DNA from: Lepidurus packardi
Lineage: Eukaryota; Arthropoda; Branchiopoda; Notostraca; Triopsidae
Assembly: GCA_023053545.1 (NCBI GenBank)
Contig: JAKZAN010000002.1
Location: 6,692,790 to 6,756,789 of the forward strand
Direction: 5' to 3'
DNA: 64,000 nt
Position 1 is the first letter of the stretch. Every line of letters starts with the position of its first letter. The notes under the pieces were generated by a model. That model was not told the DNA's origin and did not search any database. It saw only the letters and a list, made by a program, of their open reading frames with translations. A program made the translations under genes and the position numbers. Below are positions 14,859-28,123 of this stretch, piece by piece.

Positions 14859-16225
14859 TTAAGGGTACGGATTGCCCAAATAATCCTCCAGCCACTTATC
14901 ATCCTCATCTTGGGAAAAAACTGCCCTATCCGTCGACTTATCTGTACTACTTGACCTTAAATCCACTTTGGCAATACTAGTTCTATTCTTCTTGTCCAGT
15001 TCAGCAAAATGAGACTCAAATTGCAGGTCGCTATTTCTCAGTTTCCAGAACCTGCTGTTTAATAACTGCACGGCGTAGGCATAGAGTTCCAGATCTAGTT
15101 TGTTCACTTCCCGGAGTCTTTCAAACTGCGAAGGCGTAAGATCTTCCAACGTCCAATCCGCGTAGGAAGTGTTAGGTTGCGCAATGGGCGTTTTGAACCG
15201 CAACTTGAAAGTTTCCTCGAAGACGTATTGGCTTACTTGCTGAGCTTCCGTTAAGCCAAAAAAGGGCATCCGGGCCAAGTTATTCTTAGCGCTAGCGAGC
15301 ATGATCTGATCGCGTTCTGACTGGTTCAAATAGCTCCGGTTATAACAGCCCACTAAGGTTAAATCTGCTAACATTCTGGTTTGCCGGTTATGGGCCAAAT
15401 TGTAAGGACACGCTATAAAGCTATCTAACGTAGTGTCTTTCCAGGAACTGTCCGTATAACAACTAGGCAACTCTTCCCGAGTGGGCTTGCGTCCATTGCA
15501 TAGATGCTTGGAGTACTTCCAGGTAGCTCCACGTTTTATATGTTGGAATTCTGACAAGTACCGATGAATGGGTTCGCGCAGAAGCGTGATGTAATGATAT
15601 CTGGACAAATTAGAAGCAATGTTAACAGGAAGTTTTGGTTGTTAAACATAAAGTTACGTTACTTTCGTTTCTTGGTTTTTCCGTCCATTTGGTTCATGCG
15701 CGAATCTACGCAAGTAGATAATTCCGTCCAATCTGCATGGACGCCACATTTCCAGCCCGTTGAGTAGCGACTAAAAAGCCATTGTTCTTCATTGTTTGGA
15801 CGAAAGCAATCGCAACGTTTGTAGCATTTCACGCAAAGGCAGGGTCGAACTAAGTCCAGATTTTTCACGAGATGCCATCCAAAAATCGTTCCTCCTGTCT
15901 TTTGTATGTGCAGAAAGATCATTACATCGTTTCCTTCAATGTCGAATGGCAAATAAAGGTAACTGAAGTCGTCGTAGTAGCTTTTGTCACGCCGAGTTGG
16001 GTATTGATAAGAATTCAAATTTACGGGATTGACCATTTCGTCAATAAGGGAGAGCAATTGCTCATCATAAAGCTCCCGAAGACCTCGCTTTTGCCAATTC
16101 TTGAAATGGTAGGTCACCATACAAACAGAGCCTCTACAGGCGTAGCTTAAGAAAAAAATGCCCAATAATGCCGTAACTATGCAGAAGGCACCAATGAGCT
16201 TCAGCTTATGGTTGCTTACCCCCAT
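14859..16225 (-). CDS. HS6ST: Heparan sulfate 6-O-sulfotransferase
   Basis: A Golgi type II membrane enzyme that moves sulfate from PAPS to the 6-O position of glucosamine in heparan sulfate, tuning FGF and Wnt signalling. Two exons (16225-15663 and 15600-14859) give 434 aa. A single membrane anchor lies at residues 10-30 after a short cytosolic tail. The PAPS-binding loop HIQKTGGT is at 106-113. Then follow the Cys-rich segment CLCVKCYKRCDC, CGVHADWTEL, the 3'-phosphate motif TLLREPIHRYLSEFQH, RGATWKYSKHLCNGR, CPYNLAHNRQTRMLADLTLVGCYN and FFGLTEAQQ, all in family order. The intron is 62 bp and joins KR|KYHYITLLRE. I chose the ATG at 16225, directly before the anchor. The acidic C-terminal tail is not conserved in vertebrates. 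Confidence 0.95.
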
Positions 16226-18620
16226 AATAACGTTATACAAAGTACTTTGAGGATATAGTTGGAGGCACTACAGGTGCTTGGAAATGGAAGACAAAATTAC
16301 AGTGACCGGAACGCTAGTTAATGCTTCCTTTTGTTTAACGCTGCACATTTATTTTATCGGGTTTAAGGCACGTCACGACATTATTGGAAAACATTGAAAA
16401 CTTGAACGACGGCTTCAAACTACCCTTCGACCCTTTTAACGTGACCGAAAATCACGTCAAGCACCGGACTGCTTCATTTATGTTTTGGATTTAACGCGAA
16501 CAAACTTCTTCAGCTGGAAGCTTATTATTGTCTGATAGCCCGAAGCTCACATCGCGTGTGTGATTCACATACAAAACAAAGGAGAATCTAAGGTTTGAAA
16601 CGCAAACTTACCAAAGAAGTCTAAGGGAGTTTCGAAAAAGAAAGGGTTACAAACTGGAATATTTCGCTCTTTTAAATTCCGATAATGCTTTCAGTGCCCC
16701 TAGCGATAAGATATGAAAGCAATTTTCTATAACCTTCTGGGTAGGGCGAGCTTTGCACGTTGGGAGGCGACTCCCAACAGGAGTCACTGACTATCTTCCG
16801 AAGACGTTAGGCGTTTACTGTCTTGATTTTGCGAAGCTAAACTATTTTCGGAACCATACAGCTGATTCATATATAATCTCTATTTTTCCCGGATTTGTTT
16901 GACACTTCTCAGCTGGAGCAGAATTTGGTTATTCATACATAAACGGAAGCTACTTTGCGGTTTCTTAATGGGGACGAATACTTTGTGGTGGTAAATTTCC
17001 CTTTTCTTCTTGTTTTATCGAATAATTTTTTCTTTAAAATAAAATAAGGAGATGTAAAAGTTTATTATGCTCAACCAAATTTTTAAACGCAAATTCAAGA
17101 TGAATTGCACAATGTTGCACTAGGAAAAGAATGTGCATGTATAGTTTTGACGACTCATGTTCTTTAATAGTAACTTGTACGTGTTTCGCCAAGAAAGTAT
17201 AGAAACATTCGAATAAACAAATAGGTAATGGGAAACTTCATACTTCACTTATTGAATTGCCAAAACTAAGCACTATTATTAGCCAAAAAGAGGAGTAGCA
17301 TAACGCATAAGCTTAGCAAATGTATATATCCCCAAGTCGGGTCTAGTATAATACAAAAATATATATTAAAAAAAAAATTCCACCCGGATAGGTTAGAAAA
17401 TTGCGTTGTTCTTGCATCGTACACCTACAGTAATACAATAATACAAAAGAAGAAAAAGAAAAAACCAAAAAGAAACCAAACCAGTTAATAAAAAAGTGCG
17501 AAATTAATTACCACGCAACGAGCCTGCCAGACAAAAGACTGGCTAGAATTATCCTGGACGATACACCGGAAATAGTTCAATACAGCACATAATAACGAGC
17601 TGTATAAGAGCACAATAAATAAATAAAAACCTGTCAATCGACCTAACCTAACAAAATGTTTTTATTACACATAGTTACTCTCAAAACTAAGACAAAAAAT
17701 AAGCCTTGCGTAATACACGTCAAAAGAGTTAAAGCAAAGAATGATCTAATCCGTCGTCGCTTGTTAGTCGCACCATTTCACATTATTCACACCCTCTTTA
17801 TCATGTTGATAAAAACCCATGACACCTTGTTGCCAAAACCACCTGTCTCTATGCCTGGCTTGTTTCTCTTCCGGCAACGTAACGTCCTCGGCCTTGCCTT
17901 TTTTCGTTACAACAACCCACACAAGTCTATAACACACGCCGAGCATATACCATCCATCAGAAAGGTAAGGTTTATAATTCGTTTCTTTCTTCCCTTCTTT
18001 ATTTCTCTCCCCCCCCCCCCCCCCCCCACTTTTTTTTTCTTTGAAAATTTTTACTCCTTGGGCTTAGCCAAGACGAGGCATCGGTTCAACAGATTTGAAT
18101 GTGAAACAAGTCCGCTCGTTTTCCCAGGTGTATACAAAAGCCAACGTGTTTTTGGCTGGAAGGCAAAAGGACTCGAGGTGTGGATTCCCCCTGCATAAGC
18201 AAATCAAGTTTCTTGGCCATCGGTTAGCACGGTTGCTGCCACTACTAGCCCCGTCTCTTTGTATATGCTCCGTGCCCTTGCCCAGCCGAGCCAGCTTTTG
18301 GGTAGCTTCTTGTTAGTCAAAACCCTTGGTTCGACGCGCAGCTCAAAGCAGTTTAGTTTCAGCTTGGGTTTTGAGCATTGGCCATGTCGCCTCGGCTCTG
18401 CCAGTACTGTACATCAGCTGAATAACAAACATGGCACACATGCCAAGCTAGCGAGTCTGGTGTTATGTGACTGTGAAGTCTGGTAAAGCAGCCTTGGAAG
18501 TGAATTAGTGAAGTTATCTTCCCTAAAATTCGGAGCTACTGTCAAAATCCCGCCCAAAAAATAGTTTTGGAGGGAAAATATATCTTCAAATTCTCGCAAG
18601 ATCGCCGGTAGTTAGCAGTC
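16226..18620. promoter_or_regulatory. Divergent intergenic region between HS6ST and Frizzled
   Basis: About 2.4 kb between two start codons facing away from each other. It should contain both promoters and 5'UTRs. A 19-base C run occurs at 18009-18027. An ORF of 180 codons at 17656-18198 runs through this C run and has no recognisable protein features, so I do not call it a gene. The Frizzled ATG lies in a favourable context (gcagtcATGG). Confidence 0.5.
18009..18027 (+). repeat. Poly(C) run, 19 bases
   Basis: An uninterrupted C run about 600 bp upstream of the Frizzled start. It gives G-quadruplex potential on the minus strand. The length may be affected by sequencing error. Confidence 0.85.
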
Positions 18621-21600
18621 ATGGCCTCGTTGCCTAGTGCTCAGGATTGGCGCTGGATCGTTTTGGTAGGGTTGGTATTGAATGCAGTAGTGCCATGCTT
18701 AGTACACGGTACAACAGAAACGGAAGTGAGTCGTACCTGTGAGCCTATCAAATTGGAATTATGTCGCGGAATCGGGTATAATGTGACGTCTATGCCGAAT
18801 TTGGTAGGACACGATATGCAAAAGGATGCCCAATTACAGTTGCAAACCTTTACTCCGTTGATCCAGTACGGCTGTTCGAGTCAACTGCAGTTCTTCCTCT
18901 GTTCCGTGTACGTCCCCATGTGTACTGAGAAGATCGCGACGCCGATTGGACCTTGTCGTCCCTTATGCGAGTCTGTGCGATCGCGTTGTCAGCCTGTATT
19001 ACAAGAGTTCGGGTTTCCTTGGCCGTCTGCGCTTAATTGCTCAAAATTTCCTCCGGAAAACAATCACGTCCACATGTGCATGGATGGACCGGGCGAAGAA
19101 ACGAGTTCGTACCCCGTGCATGTGCCTGCTAGCGGCCAAAATCCCTTACCTGGTCGTCCTGGTCACCAACAACCCAATATGGTTGCACCCGGATCGGGAT
19201 CTCCCACAATAACGGCGAAAATGAACCCTAATTCCAAATTGAGTCCTAGTATTCCCCTTCTCAATCCAGGCGCTTCCAAAGGCTTCTTCATGCCGGGACC
19301 GCCGTCTGTCATCGGCAGCAACGTGGTCGCTGGACCATGCGACAAATATCGCTTTCCCGAACGCTACGTCTTCATCAACCGTACCGGGCGTTGCGCCCAA
19401 CTCTGCGATGCCAACTTGGCCTTTACCAATGAAGACAAGACGTTCGCAGAGATCTGGATGGCAGTCTGGGTTGTCATTTGTTTCCTCAGCACTTTGTTTA
19501 CCATCTTGACATTCCTCATCGACGGATCCCGCTTTCGCTATCCGGAACGACCCATTATCTTCTTGGCTTTTTGCTTCAACGTTTACAGGTAGAAACATTT
19601 AGCAGTACAACATAAAAACCATTATCAAACCATCTGCTCCGAACGAACGACGATGTCATTGCAAAATTGCTCTGTATAACTACTATCTAACCTACTGAAA
19701 AAGAAATATGAGGTTTTTATAAAAGCGAATTTTATTTCCTACCAAAAAAGAAGACTGGCTCATTTTTTGTTCTCTTGTGGTCTATTCATTGTCATTAGTG
19801 GTGGACACATAGTGCGCTTAATCGCTGGTCGTCATGACGTCGCTTGCCATACGGACCCGCAACACAATGTGGAGATTCTCCTTCAAGAAGGCTTGGATCA
19901 AACCAACTGTACCATTGTATTCCTCCTCAACTATTTCTTTGGCATGGCCGCATCAGTTTGGTAAGTTATCCCCCTCGACCCCACAAAAAATAGCCAATAA
20001 GAATCATGTTAATAGGATAAATTAAATAAGACCAAGAGGGGGAAAATAATTCCAAGTAATTCCTTTGCAAGATCAGGTGTCAGATACGAGGATCCTGTCC
20101 AGTTAAGGCAATTTTTATGCGAGATGCATAACAAGGGTGTTCACGCTCATCCTTTGGAGTTTATTATTTAAATGTAACGTTGCCTCGGAGCGAAAAAGCT
20201 CAGCCCTAGCTAAAGCGTGTCCGTTGGGAACGAGGAGCAGAAAATTCAATTAAGCTCCAGTCTAGCTAATGAGGCGCGACCAGTCGTCGCTTGGACAAGG
20301 CGCCTGGCTTCCCTCTTTAATTGTCGTGCCGTGTCCATAGAAGCTAAAAGTAGACAGCAAAAGTGTTGTTGTGTAATTCATAGCTTACCCAAGCGTGAGT
20401 TATCTGGTCAACATGCTGCTAGAAACCCTTCCTTAACTTTTTAGCAAGTTGTGTACTAGCCATATATTTGCGTTAAGTAAAGAAAAAAAACCGTGCAAAA
20501 CCCAGTGTCGTTGTCGGATTATAGCGATTACTCAGTGTGACTCTTGCTGCTTTTGCTAAATCGTTTGACGTTTCAGAGCATTGAAAAGAATGCTCAGTTT
20601 CCCACCACATTTTCTGCTTAAGATGGTTCTTCAGTGCAGGACAGTACATGTACGACCGTCTTTTTGGCTGAGCTGAGCCTTTGACTGCGCCCCCCCTTTG
20701 AGCTTTGACTGTGCCCCCCCCCCCCCCCCCCCCTTTCTCTCGTCGAGGTATTCACAAAGACATGAACCCTGCTAGGAAAGTTTCCAACATTTTCTTTTTG
20801 GCTGTGGGATTTTTCTCATGCCTTGCGAAAAAGCGACACTTTCTAGGGGCGACACTGACTTGGGGGTGGGATTAGGTTACTTGTTCTTTAAAAGCTTTTC
20901 CCGAAACCTAAAAAGTGAGCAACTGCAGCAGTTCCTTCAGAACTTTTCCATACTTTTCAAGCTTTTCTTTTATTTATTTGGATTCTACTTTTTATGCTAC
21001 CCTTTTCTCTTTTTCGTCGTCTCTGAGCAGGCAAAAGGGTAAAGGAACTTACAGTAAGCAAATTAGCAACAGTTTCTTGTGTCCCACTACGACCAGCATT
21101 TTTTGTGTCCCTTTTTGTGTGCAGGGGACCCAAAACATCTTAAAAAGCTTCTTTTACAATCCACCCCTCTTAAAAGTCATTTGGACAACATGAAAAAAGA
21201 GGGGGTAAAAACCTATGGGATAATGGTCATAAACTTAGCCAACCCAGTTTCAAATCCCTTTGACCACTTTTAACCATTGACCCTTGGTCCCCTCCCCCGT
21301 CGTTTTCCGCCGAAAATTGCGGAAAGTGAAAAAAACAGGAAAAAATTAGGCTTTTTCTTTCAAGTATTGCACGGAATAGGAAGAGGCAGCAAGTCTTGGT
21401 TAACAGGAAAACGTTCCCAGCTTTTTCTTGCGTTTCTTACATTCTTTGACGCAATAAAAGATCTTGGGTGCACAGAATTGTGAAGAGCCCTTAAACGACT
21501 GTAAGACAGGATGTCGTGCTTAGCAAAAGGACGTTATAAATCTACGTTACCTATGCTACGTCGACACCGTGAGGCACATCGTAAATTTTGGCTAATTTTT

Positions 21601-24600
21601 TCCGTCTCTTAGTGGTAAAATGAAAGAATTAAAAAATGCACAGGAAAAGTAAGGAACTTTTTTAAAAAGGGAACTTTTTGTCGTGCTTACAGCAGCTGTC
21701 TTGGAATGCAAAAAAAAATGAAGCAAAAACAATAGAAAGGTCAGCCACAGCAAATGTGTAGGCAATTGTGTTTTGTGTTAACTGTGAATGCGAGCTAATT
21801 GACAGGTTGGCGTTGGAGCAACTACGGTTGCAGTCCAAACATTCATTTGGAATAGCGAAAGTATACCAGACCGGTTTTCCTGTTGTTTTTATGGGGACTT
21901 CGAGAAGCTGGAACCTTCGTAAAAGGCGCGAAATGGGAGAAAAACAATTCTCGCCTTCATCTAAGCTTTCAAGAAAACATTGCATGCATGATCAATTAAA
22001 CCGCATTGACTGATTAGCCTTCGTTGGTTAAAAAAAAGTTACAAGGGCAAGACCCACCAAAATCAAATCTGGAGATTTTGGTGCAACTCCTGTACTTCAT
22101 AGTATTTCAAGAACAAAGCACTTTTATATTATTTTAAGAACAAAACACTTTTATATTATTTTAAGAACAAAACACAGTTTTACTTCTTAGCCATTCAAGA
22201 GCTATCGGCATTCGATCTTCGTGTTATGATGTCACAGACGGACGAAGGCGCGGTTTACGGCTTGTTACCATGGTTACTGGTTACTCCCGTTCCTTGAAAA
22301 GTAAACAAAACTCCAGGGTACCATAGATAAATTGAAACGTCTATGACGTCCGAAGTCCACCGGATTTATATTTTTCGGATTTTTTTCCAGAAGTTAATCA
22401 CGACGTCGCGCTTAATAAGGGAAAAAATCACTAATCACTAGAAACCAGATTCTTTTTTTTTAAGTAAACAAAATCTGTGATGGCTGCGGCCCTTTTCAAC
22501 AGAATGGAAAGAAAAACTCGCATTCCTCGAAACCGCCGATGAGGTTTTTTCGGATTCCATTACATCCTTCTAACCATTCCATTCTTGCTGAATAATGACA
22601 GGTCCTTCACAGCAAACGACACGTCCACAATAAAGTTTTCAAAAATGACTAATGAATCTCGTTCACAACAGGCTTAGAGTCTCTCGTATTCATCTCCTCT
22701 TCCTTGCAAAGCTTCCAAAAGCTTCTTAGCCAACCGCGAATGCTAACTTACAGATACAAACAGTTACCAAAATCTTTTGATTAAACATAAGTCCTTGTAC
22801 AAACAAACGATCTACCAAGAGACATAAAAAGCGCGTGATGTATACAGCACTGGAAAAAGCTGACTAAACAGATTGGCAGTAGCGAAAAGTGTACATGTTT
22901 TGATGCCTTCTTCGTTTTGCTTCTTTATTATTCCAACTTTACCATGTCAAGAAGCCTCCAACTATTTTCGTTCTAATCTGTTGCGCTGAAGGAGAACCGA
23001 AAGTGTGTGCAAGCAAAAGCAACAAGTTTTTCTTGAAGGTGTTGCTGTTATCATCGCTATATGGAGTCCTGTCAATCCCTTTCCGTGACAAAGCAATCTC
23101 AGCAAATCCCTAGCGCAATAAATATTCCGTTAGGGAAATAAAGAGCCCCATGCAAGAACTTCACCATTACGTGGCAATATATTATCCCTGATACCCTACA
23201 AGCGAAATCTTAGTACCGATTCTAACGAAGGAAAATGTCGCTGATAATTTATAGAGTGGCTGGACACTTTAGAGGGAGCTTGTTAGACCTGCTGTATAAC
23301 TAAAACTACTTTAAGATAAAACTTTACCCCGCTGCAACATTCTTAAAGCCCTATACTGCCTTTTGCCCCTCATTAACTTTGGAAAGGAGAGGGGGGGTGG
23401 GAATCTTAAAGAATCCTAGACGACACTTCGACAGATGACAAGTCCAGCCACACCAGCTGGGTCGTTAAGATCTTTGGAAAAGTTTTGAGCAGGAAATAAG
23501 TCTTAATTTTTTCCCTGAAACCCAACCTCTCTCATTTAAAGAAGAATATCCCATCCTTCAGTTAAGAAGCTTCCCATCTGCAAAGTTTCCAAACCCAGCT
23601 TAAGCTACTTCTCCTTACAAGCCACAAAATGTACTTTCTGAATGCAGTCCTTAGCAATACCAGTAGTATTTACCTTTTTTTCAAACTAACGAGCTGAATA
23701 TTGATAGATATATGATAGAGAAAAGTAGTCGGGTGGGTTTTCAATCGCGCGACCTTGTATTGCTACCTGTTTAACCCTTTTGACCTGATGGGACTTCTTT
23801 CATCACTATACCACCCCTTTACCCCCATCCTCAGTACGTTCTTTCGACCTTTTCCTCCAAGTTCTACTATTGAAAGCGCGCTTGAGTCTGGACTGGGCTG
23901 GACAATCCCTTTCCCATTGTAACAAATCCCACCTGGACCTACAACTATAGCCTTCTTTTGCTTTACCAAAATTCGCTCTACGGAAAACTCTACAGTACTA
24001 TAAAAACTTAGCCCCTGGCTCTTCTTTTCCCCTGGATGAATATGGGACGGTGTGGTATACCTTTTTTTGTTACCTTTCGAATGTGTATATGTATCTACGA
24101 AAGCCTTCGTTCTACAAAGGTTGTAAAGATCCTTTTGGGATGAAGGTGATGGCCATGGTCAGGTATCCAACAAGCTAAGAAGACGGGTTCTGCAAACTTC
24201 ATCTTTCTTCTTCTTCCACTACCTTCTTCCTTCTTCGCCTCTCCTCCTTGTGGTGTTCGTCACGAAGTTTATGTAGAATATCTGGGGGTGTCTGTGTGCC
24301 TATCGTCTCAGCATCACCTCAAGTCTCCTCTGTCCATCCATCACGGTCTACGAGTCTTCCATCTTGGGGATTTTCTCTCTCTTGCTCTCTGTCTCTCTGC
24401 TCTAGGGATTTTTTTACAAGCCCCATCCCTAGTAAAACCCTGAATTCAATTGAGAATCCCTGTAGGAAAGTATATAGAGGCTATACAGGCAAGAAAAGCA
24501 TAATAAACTTGGTCTTTTCCAGCTTTCTACTTGTTTTTTTTCTGTTTTTTTTTTTTGTATTTCACAACCAACATATCTCCTAAGACATATAGTTACTGTT

Positions 24601-26242
24601 AATTTCGCCATTCCTTTGGCGTGGCGTGTTTTATGTTGCATTTACTTTATCTAAAGGCTTTAAGAAGAGCTCAAAATCTTTCTCAATTGGAACAAAATCT
24701 GTTATCTTACCGCCTAAGCGCCGTTTTTGTTGTTAAACCCATGTTGGAACCCGTAGTAAAAATAAAAGTAAGCCAGGACTTGTTACATAATATTGGTTGA
24801 GAAACGCCTTGTGTTGTCGTTCTAATCAGATTTTTGTAATCTAAAAGCTTTAAGCTTAACTTTAACGACTTGTTTTTGTTTGTTTTGTTCTTTTAGTTGG
24901 GAGTTTAAATGAAATCATTTCGTGTTTGTATTTCGCAGGTGGGCGTTGCTGACATTAACGTGGTTCCTAACTGCTGGCCCTCGATGGACTCACGACAAAA
25001 TTCAAAGATATTCATCTTTACTGCATTTGGCTGCTTGGGGCATTCCTGCTGCCCAGACTATTGCTATCTTGGTCATGTTGGCCGTGGACGCAGACGAGCT
25101 CACAGGTAAACACAAATAAATGGTCAAGTTTTAACAAAAAAAGGAATATAGATCCTTTCCCCTTTTTTTAAACGAGGGAAACCATATACAACTTTAAAGA
25201 AAAACCCAAGAATGTCATCTTCGCCCTCAATATTTTTCAGTTTGAGAAAGCAAGTTAAAAAATCAAAATTACGGGATCTCCCTAGTTCAAGAAACAAGTA
25301 AATACAAAACAACGACTACACTTTGGTAGTTCCGAAAATTAATTTTAGAAAGCACAATGCATCATCAGAATTTCTGTGTGTGTGCGAATGTAGAATTTTC
25401 ATAATTGACGACACAAAATTGGGACAGAAAAATGTCAGGATTTAAATTATGGATTTTTCTTATTAGGAATGTGTAACGTGGGAAATCAAAACGCTGGCTA
25501 CCTGTCCGGCTTTGTAATCATCCCCGAGGGCATTTGTCTTTTGATTGGACTCGTATTCTTGCTGAGTGGAAGCTGGGCTCTGTGTCAGCAACCGAACCCG
25601 TCCAAAAACGCATCGTTTATGCCCATCCCGGTGCAAATTCCGCCCACACGTCATCCTTCAGCTGCCACCTGTAGCACGCTCAACAGTGCCATGTACCATC
25701 AACAGCAACATCAGCATCAGCCTCAACAACATCATCCCTACCATCCTGCCAATCAGGCACGGCATTCAGGCCAGATCCAGTACAGCGAGAAAAATGCGAC
25801 CTACGTGGTACGTGTGGGCATCTTTGGATTCCTATACGTCATCCCGAGCGTGTGTGTGCTGGCCAGCCATCTTTACGAGTATTACCATCGCGAAAACTGG
25901 CTTTTGCTAACAGCACCAACCGTCCCCCAACAACGACCCACGATTGAAGTGTTTATGCTCAAGATTTTTATGTCGCTGGTGGTCGGCATCACATGTGCTT
26001 TGTGGATATGGAGTGCCCAGACATTGACTGCGTGGAAGAAGTTGGGTCGTCGTTTGTCTCATCGCAAACAACCTGTGCCTGCCTACTTGCAAACCGGAGT
26101 TGTTGGCATGGCGGGAAATAATGGAGGCTTGGCAGGTACTGGACCTGTAACTGTGGTTCACGCCAAACAGCAGGTTTTGCTCTTGGATAAACACAAGCGC
26201 TTCAAAGCCAGCAGCAAGAGTGGAAGTGAGACAGCTGTTTAA
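18621..26242 (+). CDS. fz4: Frizzled receptor, Frizzled-4 type
   Basis: A seven-pass Wnt receptor at the plasma membrane. Four exons (18621-19588, 19799-19960, 24939-25105 and 25467-26242) give 690 aa. A signal peptide ends near residue 30. The cysteine-rich Wnt-binding domain (residues 40-153) has all ten cysteines and near-identical FZD4 segments such as [37 protein letters not shown] and [11 protein letters not shown] Pro/Gly-rich linker of about 85 residues leads to the membrane domain ([48 protein letters not shown]). The extreme C-terminus SETAV is PDZ-binding and resembles the SETVV of human FZD4. Two oddities are a His/Gln-rich expansion of the third intracellular loop (about residues 471-543) and QTLTAW (617-622) where Frizzleds have KTxxxW. 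Exon 3 is preceded by a 5 kb intron. Confidence 0.95.
20714..20733 (+). repeat. Poly(C) run, 20 bases
   Basis: An uninterrupted C run in Frizzled intron 2. About 30 bp upstream is a similar 'TTGACTGYGCC' segment with a shorter C run, so this is a small local duplication ending in C homopolymers. Confidence 0.85.
22109..22175 (+). repeat. 27-bp tandem repeat, about 2.5 copies
   Basis: The unit AAGAACAAARCACTTTTATA plus seven further T/A bases starts at 22109, 22136 and 22163, the last copy being partial. Intronic; no function evident. Confidence 0.8.
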
Positions 26243-28123
26243 TTAGCTGTGATGGACACTACATGCTAAAGAAAAGGAAAGAAAACAACAAAGAAAGCGC
26301 GAAAGAAAAACAAAAAGCGAGTATCCTTAAGCCATATATATTTTTCTCTTTTTGGTTTCCTTGGAGAGAATCTTAGATGCAAACGAAGATTTATAACCCG
26401 GAGTTTAAGAAAGACGATCTCAAAGCGAAAGAAGAAGGAAGATAATAAGACTTGAAACAAGAAATGAGAAAAGAAATGCCATGTTTGTTTGTATGTAGTG
26501 TATCTAGTCGATTTTTGGGGCGGATTTTCTGAGTTGATTTAAGATTCCGCTTTGATAAGCAAGAAATGTATATGTAAGTAAAACAAGACATCGTTATCAA
26601 ACATTTGCCATGAATATGTAGCTTAAAAACGCAATGATTGTCCCCTGGAACAAGCTAGGAGTGAATTTAGTGTGCCAAAACAAACACCGAATGCTCTATA
26701 CGGGATTCTCTATTCTACTAGCTGTAAAAGTACCGCAGTTTTTCCACCAATTCTTTCGAGGTTTCACGCACTGCTATTGTTTAGTGGTGTTTTGTGTGGT
26801 GCCTTCTGTCATAATTCATACAACAATGCCTTTTGTGCTTACCTGAGCTTACATAATTGACGAGCAGGGACGTAAGTGAGACCTTATGTGTGTATATTTT
26901 AGTGCTTCCTTTCTTTTCCGTTTGTTAACTCTGAAAAATGTCAATGCGAAATATAGAAAAGCCTACCATAAGTGTATGGGTTGTTACTACGTTCCTTTTT
27001 TTTTATTCTTTCACTATGGCCAGTCATTAGAATGGGGTTTTTTCTTTGGTTAGGCCCTTTACCCTCTAAAATCCTTCAAGTATAGTTCATTTGCATCTCA
27101 AATTGCATTCTAGAGCTAAAAAAGGCGGAGTTATGGGGGCTTTGGGGAAATACTTTGTAAAGGGAGTACCCCAATTGAGGGCTCTTTGGCCACTAATAGC
27201 CTATTATTATTCAAGGTAAGTTGAGCTTTTAAAAGACCTAAACACCTCATTTCCTTCATCCTGTGTGTTACACGAAACTTTTTCTCTTCCTCACAAGTTT
27301 GGGAATTTTTTTCCCTTAAAATAGACCCATAGCCAAACTGTTTCAATGTTTTCTTACTGTTTGGGTTGCCTTCACTCACGTCTCGCTATATAACACTGAG
27401 ACTTGTATGCGTTTCAACTCGTTTTCTAGTTCTGTTTCTAATTCAGGTCGTTTCGGCTGTTTTCCAAGAACCGTGAAGTCTGTAATGAGCATCTGGACTA
27501 GAACGGACTAGAACCCTAAGCTTTTTAAGGACTACAGGACAGAAACGGAAAAGTCCAAGTCATCAACGAATGGGCGGAGGATCCAGTGCTACGTTTTGTC
27601 ATAAAACGACGATCATTGTTGAAATAAAAGCAAAAGGAAAAAAAAGAATAACAATAATAATCTTGGTTGGAAAAGGAAAGGAACGTCAACAGGCCAGACA
27701 CACTGAACTGGACTATTCTGGGGGAAAAAAGGTCAAACATAAATACGGGGAGTTTGTGTTGGATTTAGGGATTTACATCCATGATGGTGCAGTGGCTGCG
27801 TAAATAGCTTCCTTGCATGGTGACTGTCATGAGCTAAATTTAAAACCGGGAGCCAGACTTTCAGACTCGGATCTTAACAGCAAAATACCTTTCACCGTGC
27901 TCGCATGCTCGTTGTTCAGTAGTGTCCAGCCAAAAGTGAACATGGAAAAGATACTCGACCAATCCGAGTGCGACTTCGACCTGGCCCGTTACCGTTTCAT
28001 TGTTGACAACAATGAAATCATTTTTTTTTAAATGCAACCCGCTAACTGTCTAATTCGCAAACTGGCGAAGTCTGATACCTTTTCTATGAGCACACTTTGC
28101 GTGGAAACAGTTGTACTAAAACC

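Larger units (their letters stand above)
19961..24938 (+). other. Large intron 2 of the Frizzled gene
   Basis: A 4978 bp intron with GTAAGT donor and TTTCGCAG acceptor; other introns of the window are mostly under 500 bp. I found no convincing exon or nested gene. It holds a 20-base C run (20714-20733), a 27 bp tandem repeat (22109-22175) and a CT-rich tract (about 24185-24250). Its size makes it a likely place for Frizzled enhancers, which I cannot show. Confidence 0.7.

Noticed and set aside
17656..18198. 180-codon plus-strand ORF upstream of Frizzled
   Set aside because: It runs through a poly(C) tract and T-rich DNA, has no recognisable domain and no flanking gene structure, and lies where the Frizzled promoter/5'UTR is expected.
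19146..19598. 150-codon minus-strand ORF
   Set aside because: A shadow of Frizzled exon 1 on the opposite strand.
26634..26846. 70-codon ORF after Frizzled
   Set aside because: It lies in the expected Frizzled 3'UTR and a second frame is open over the same bases.
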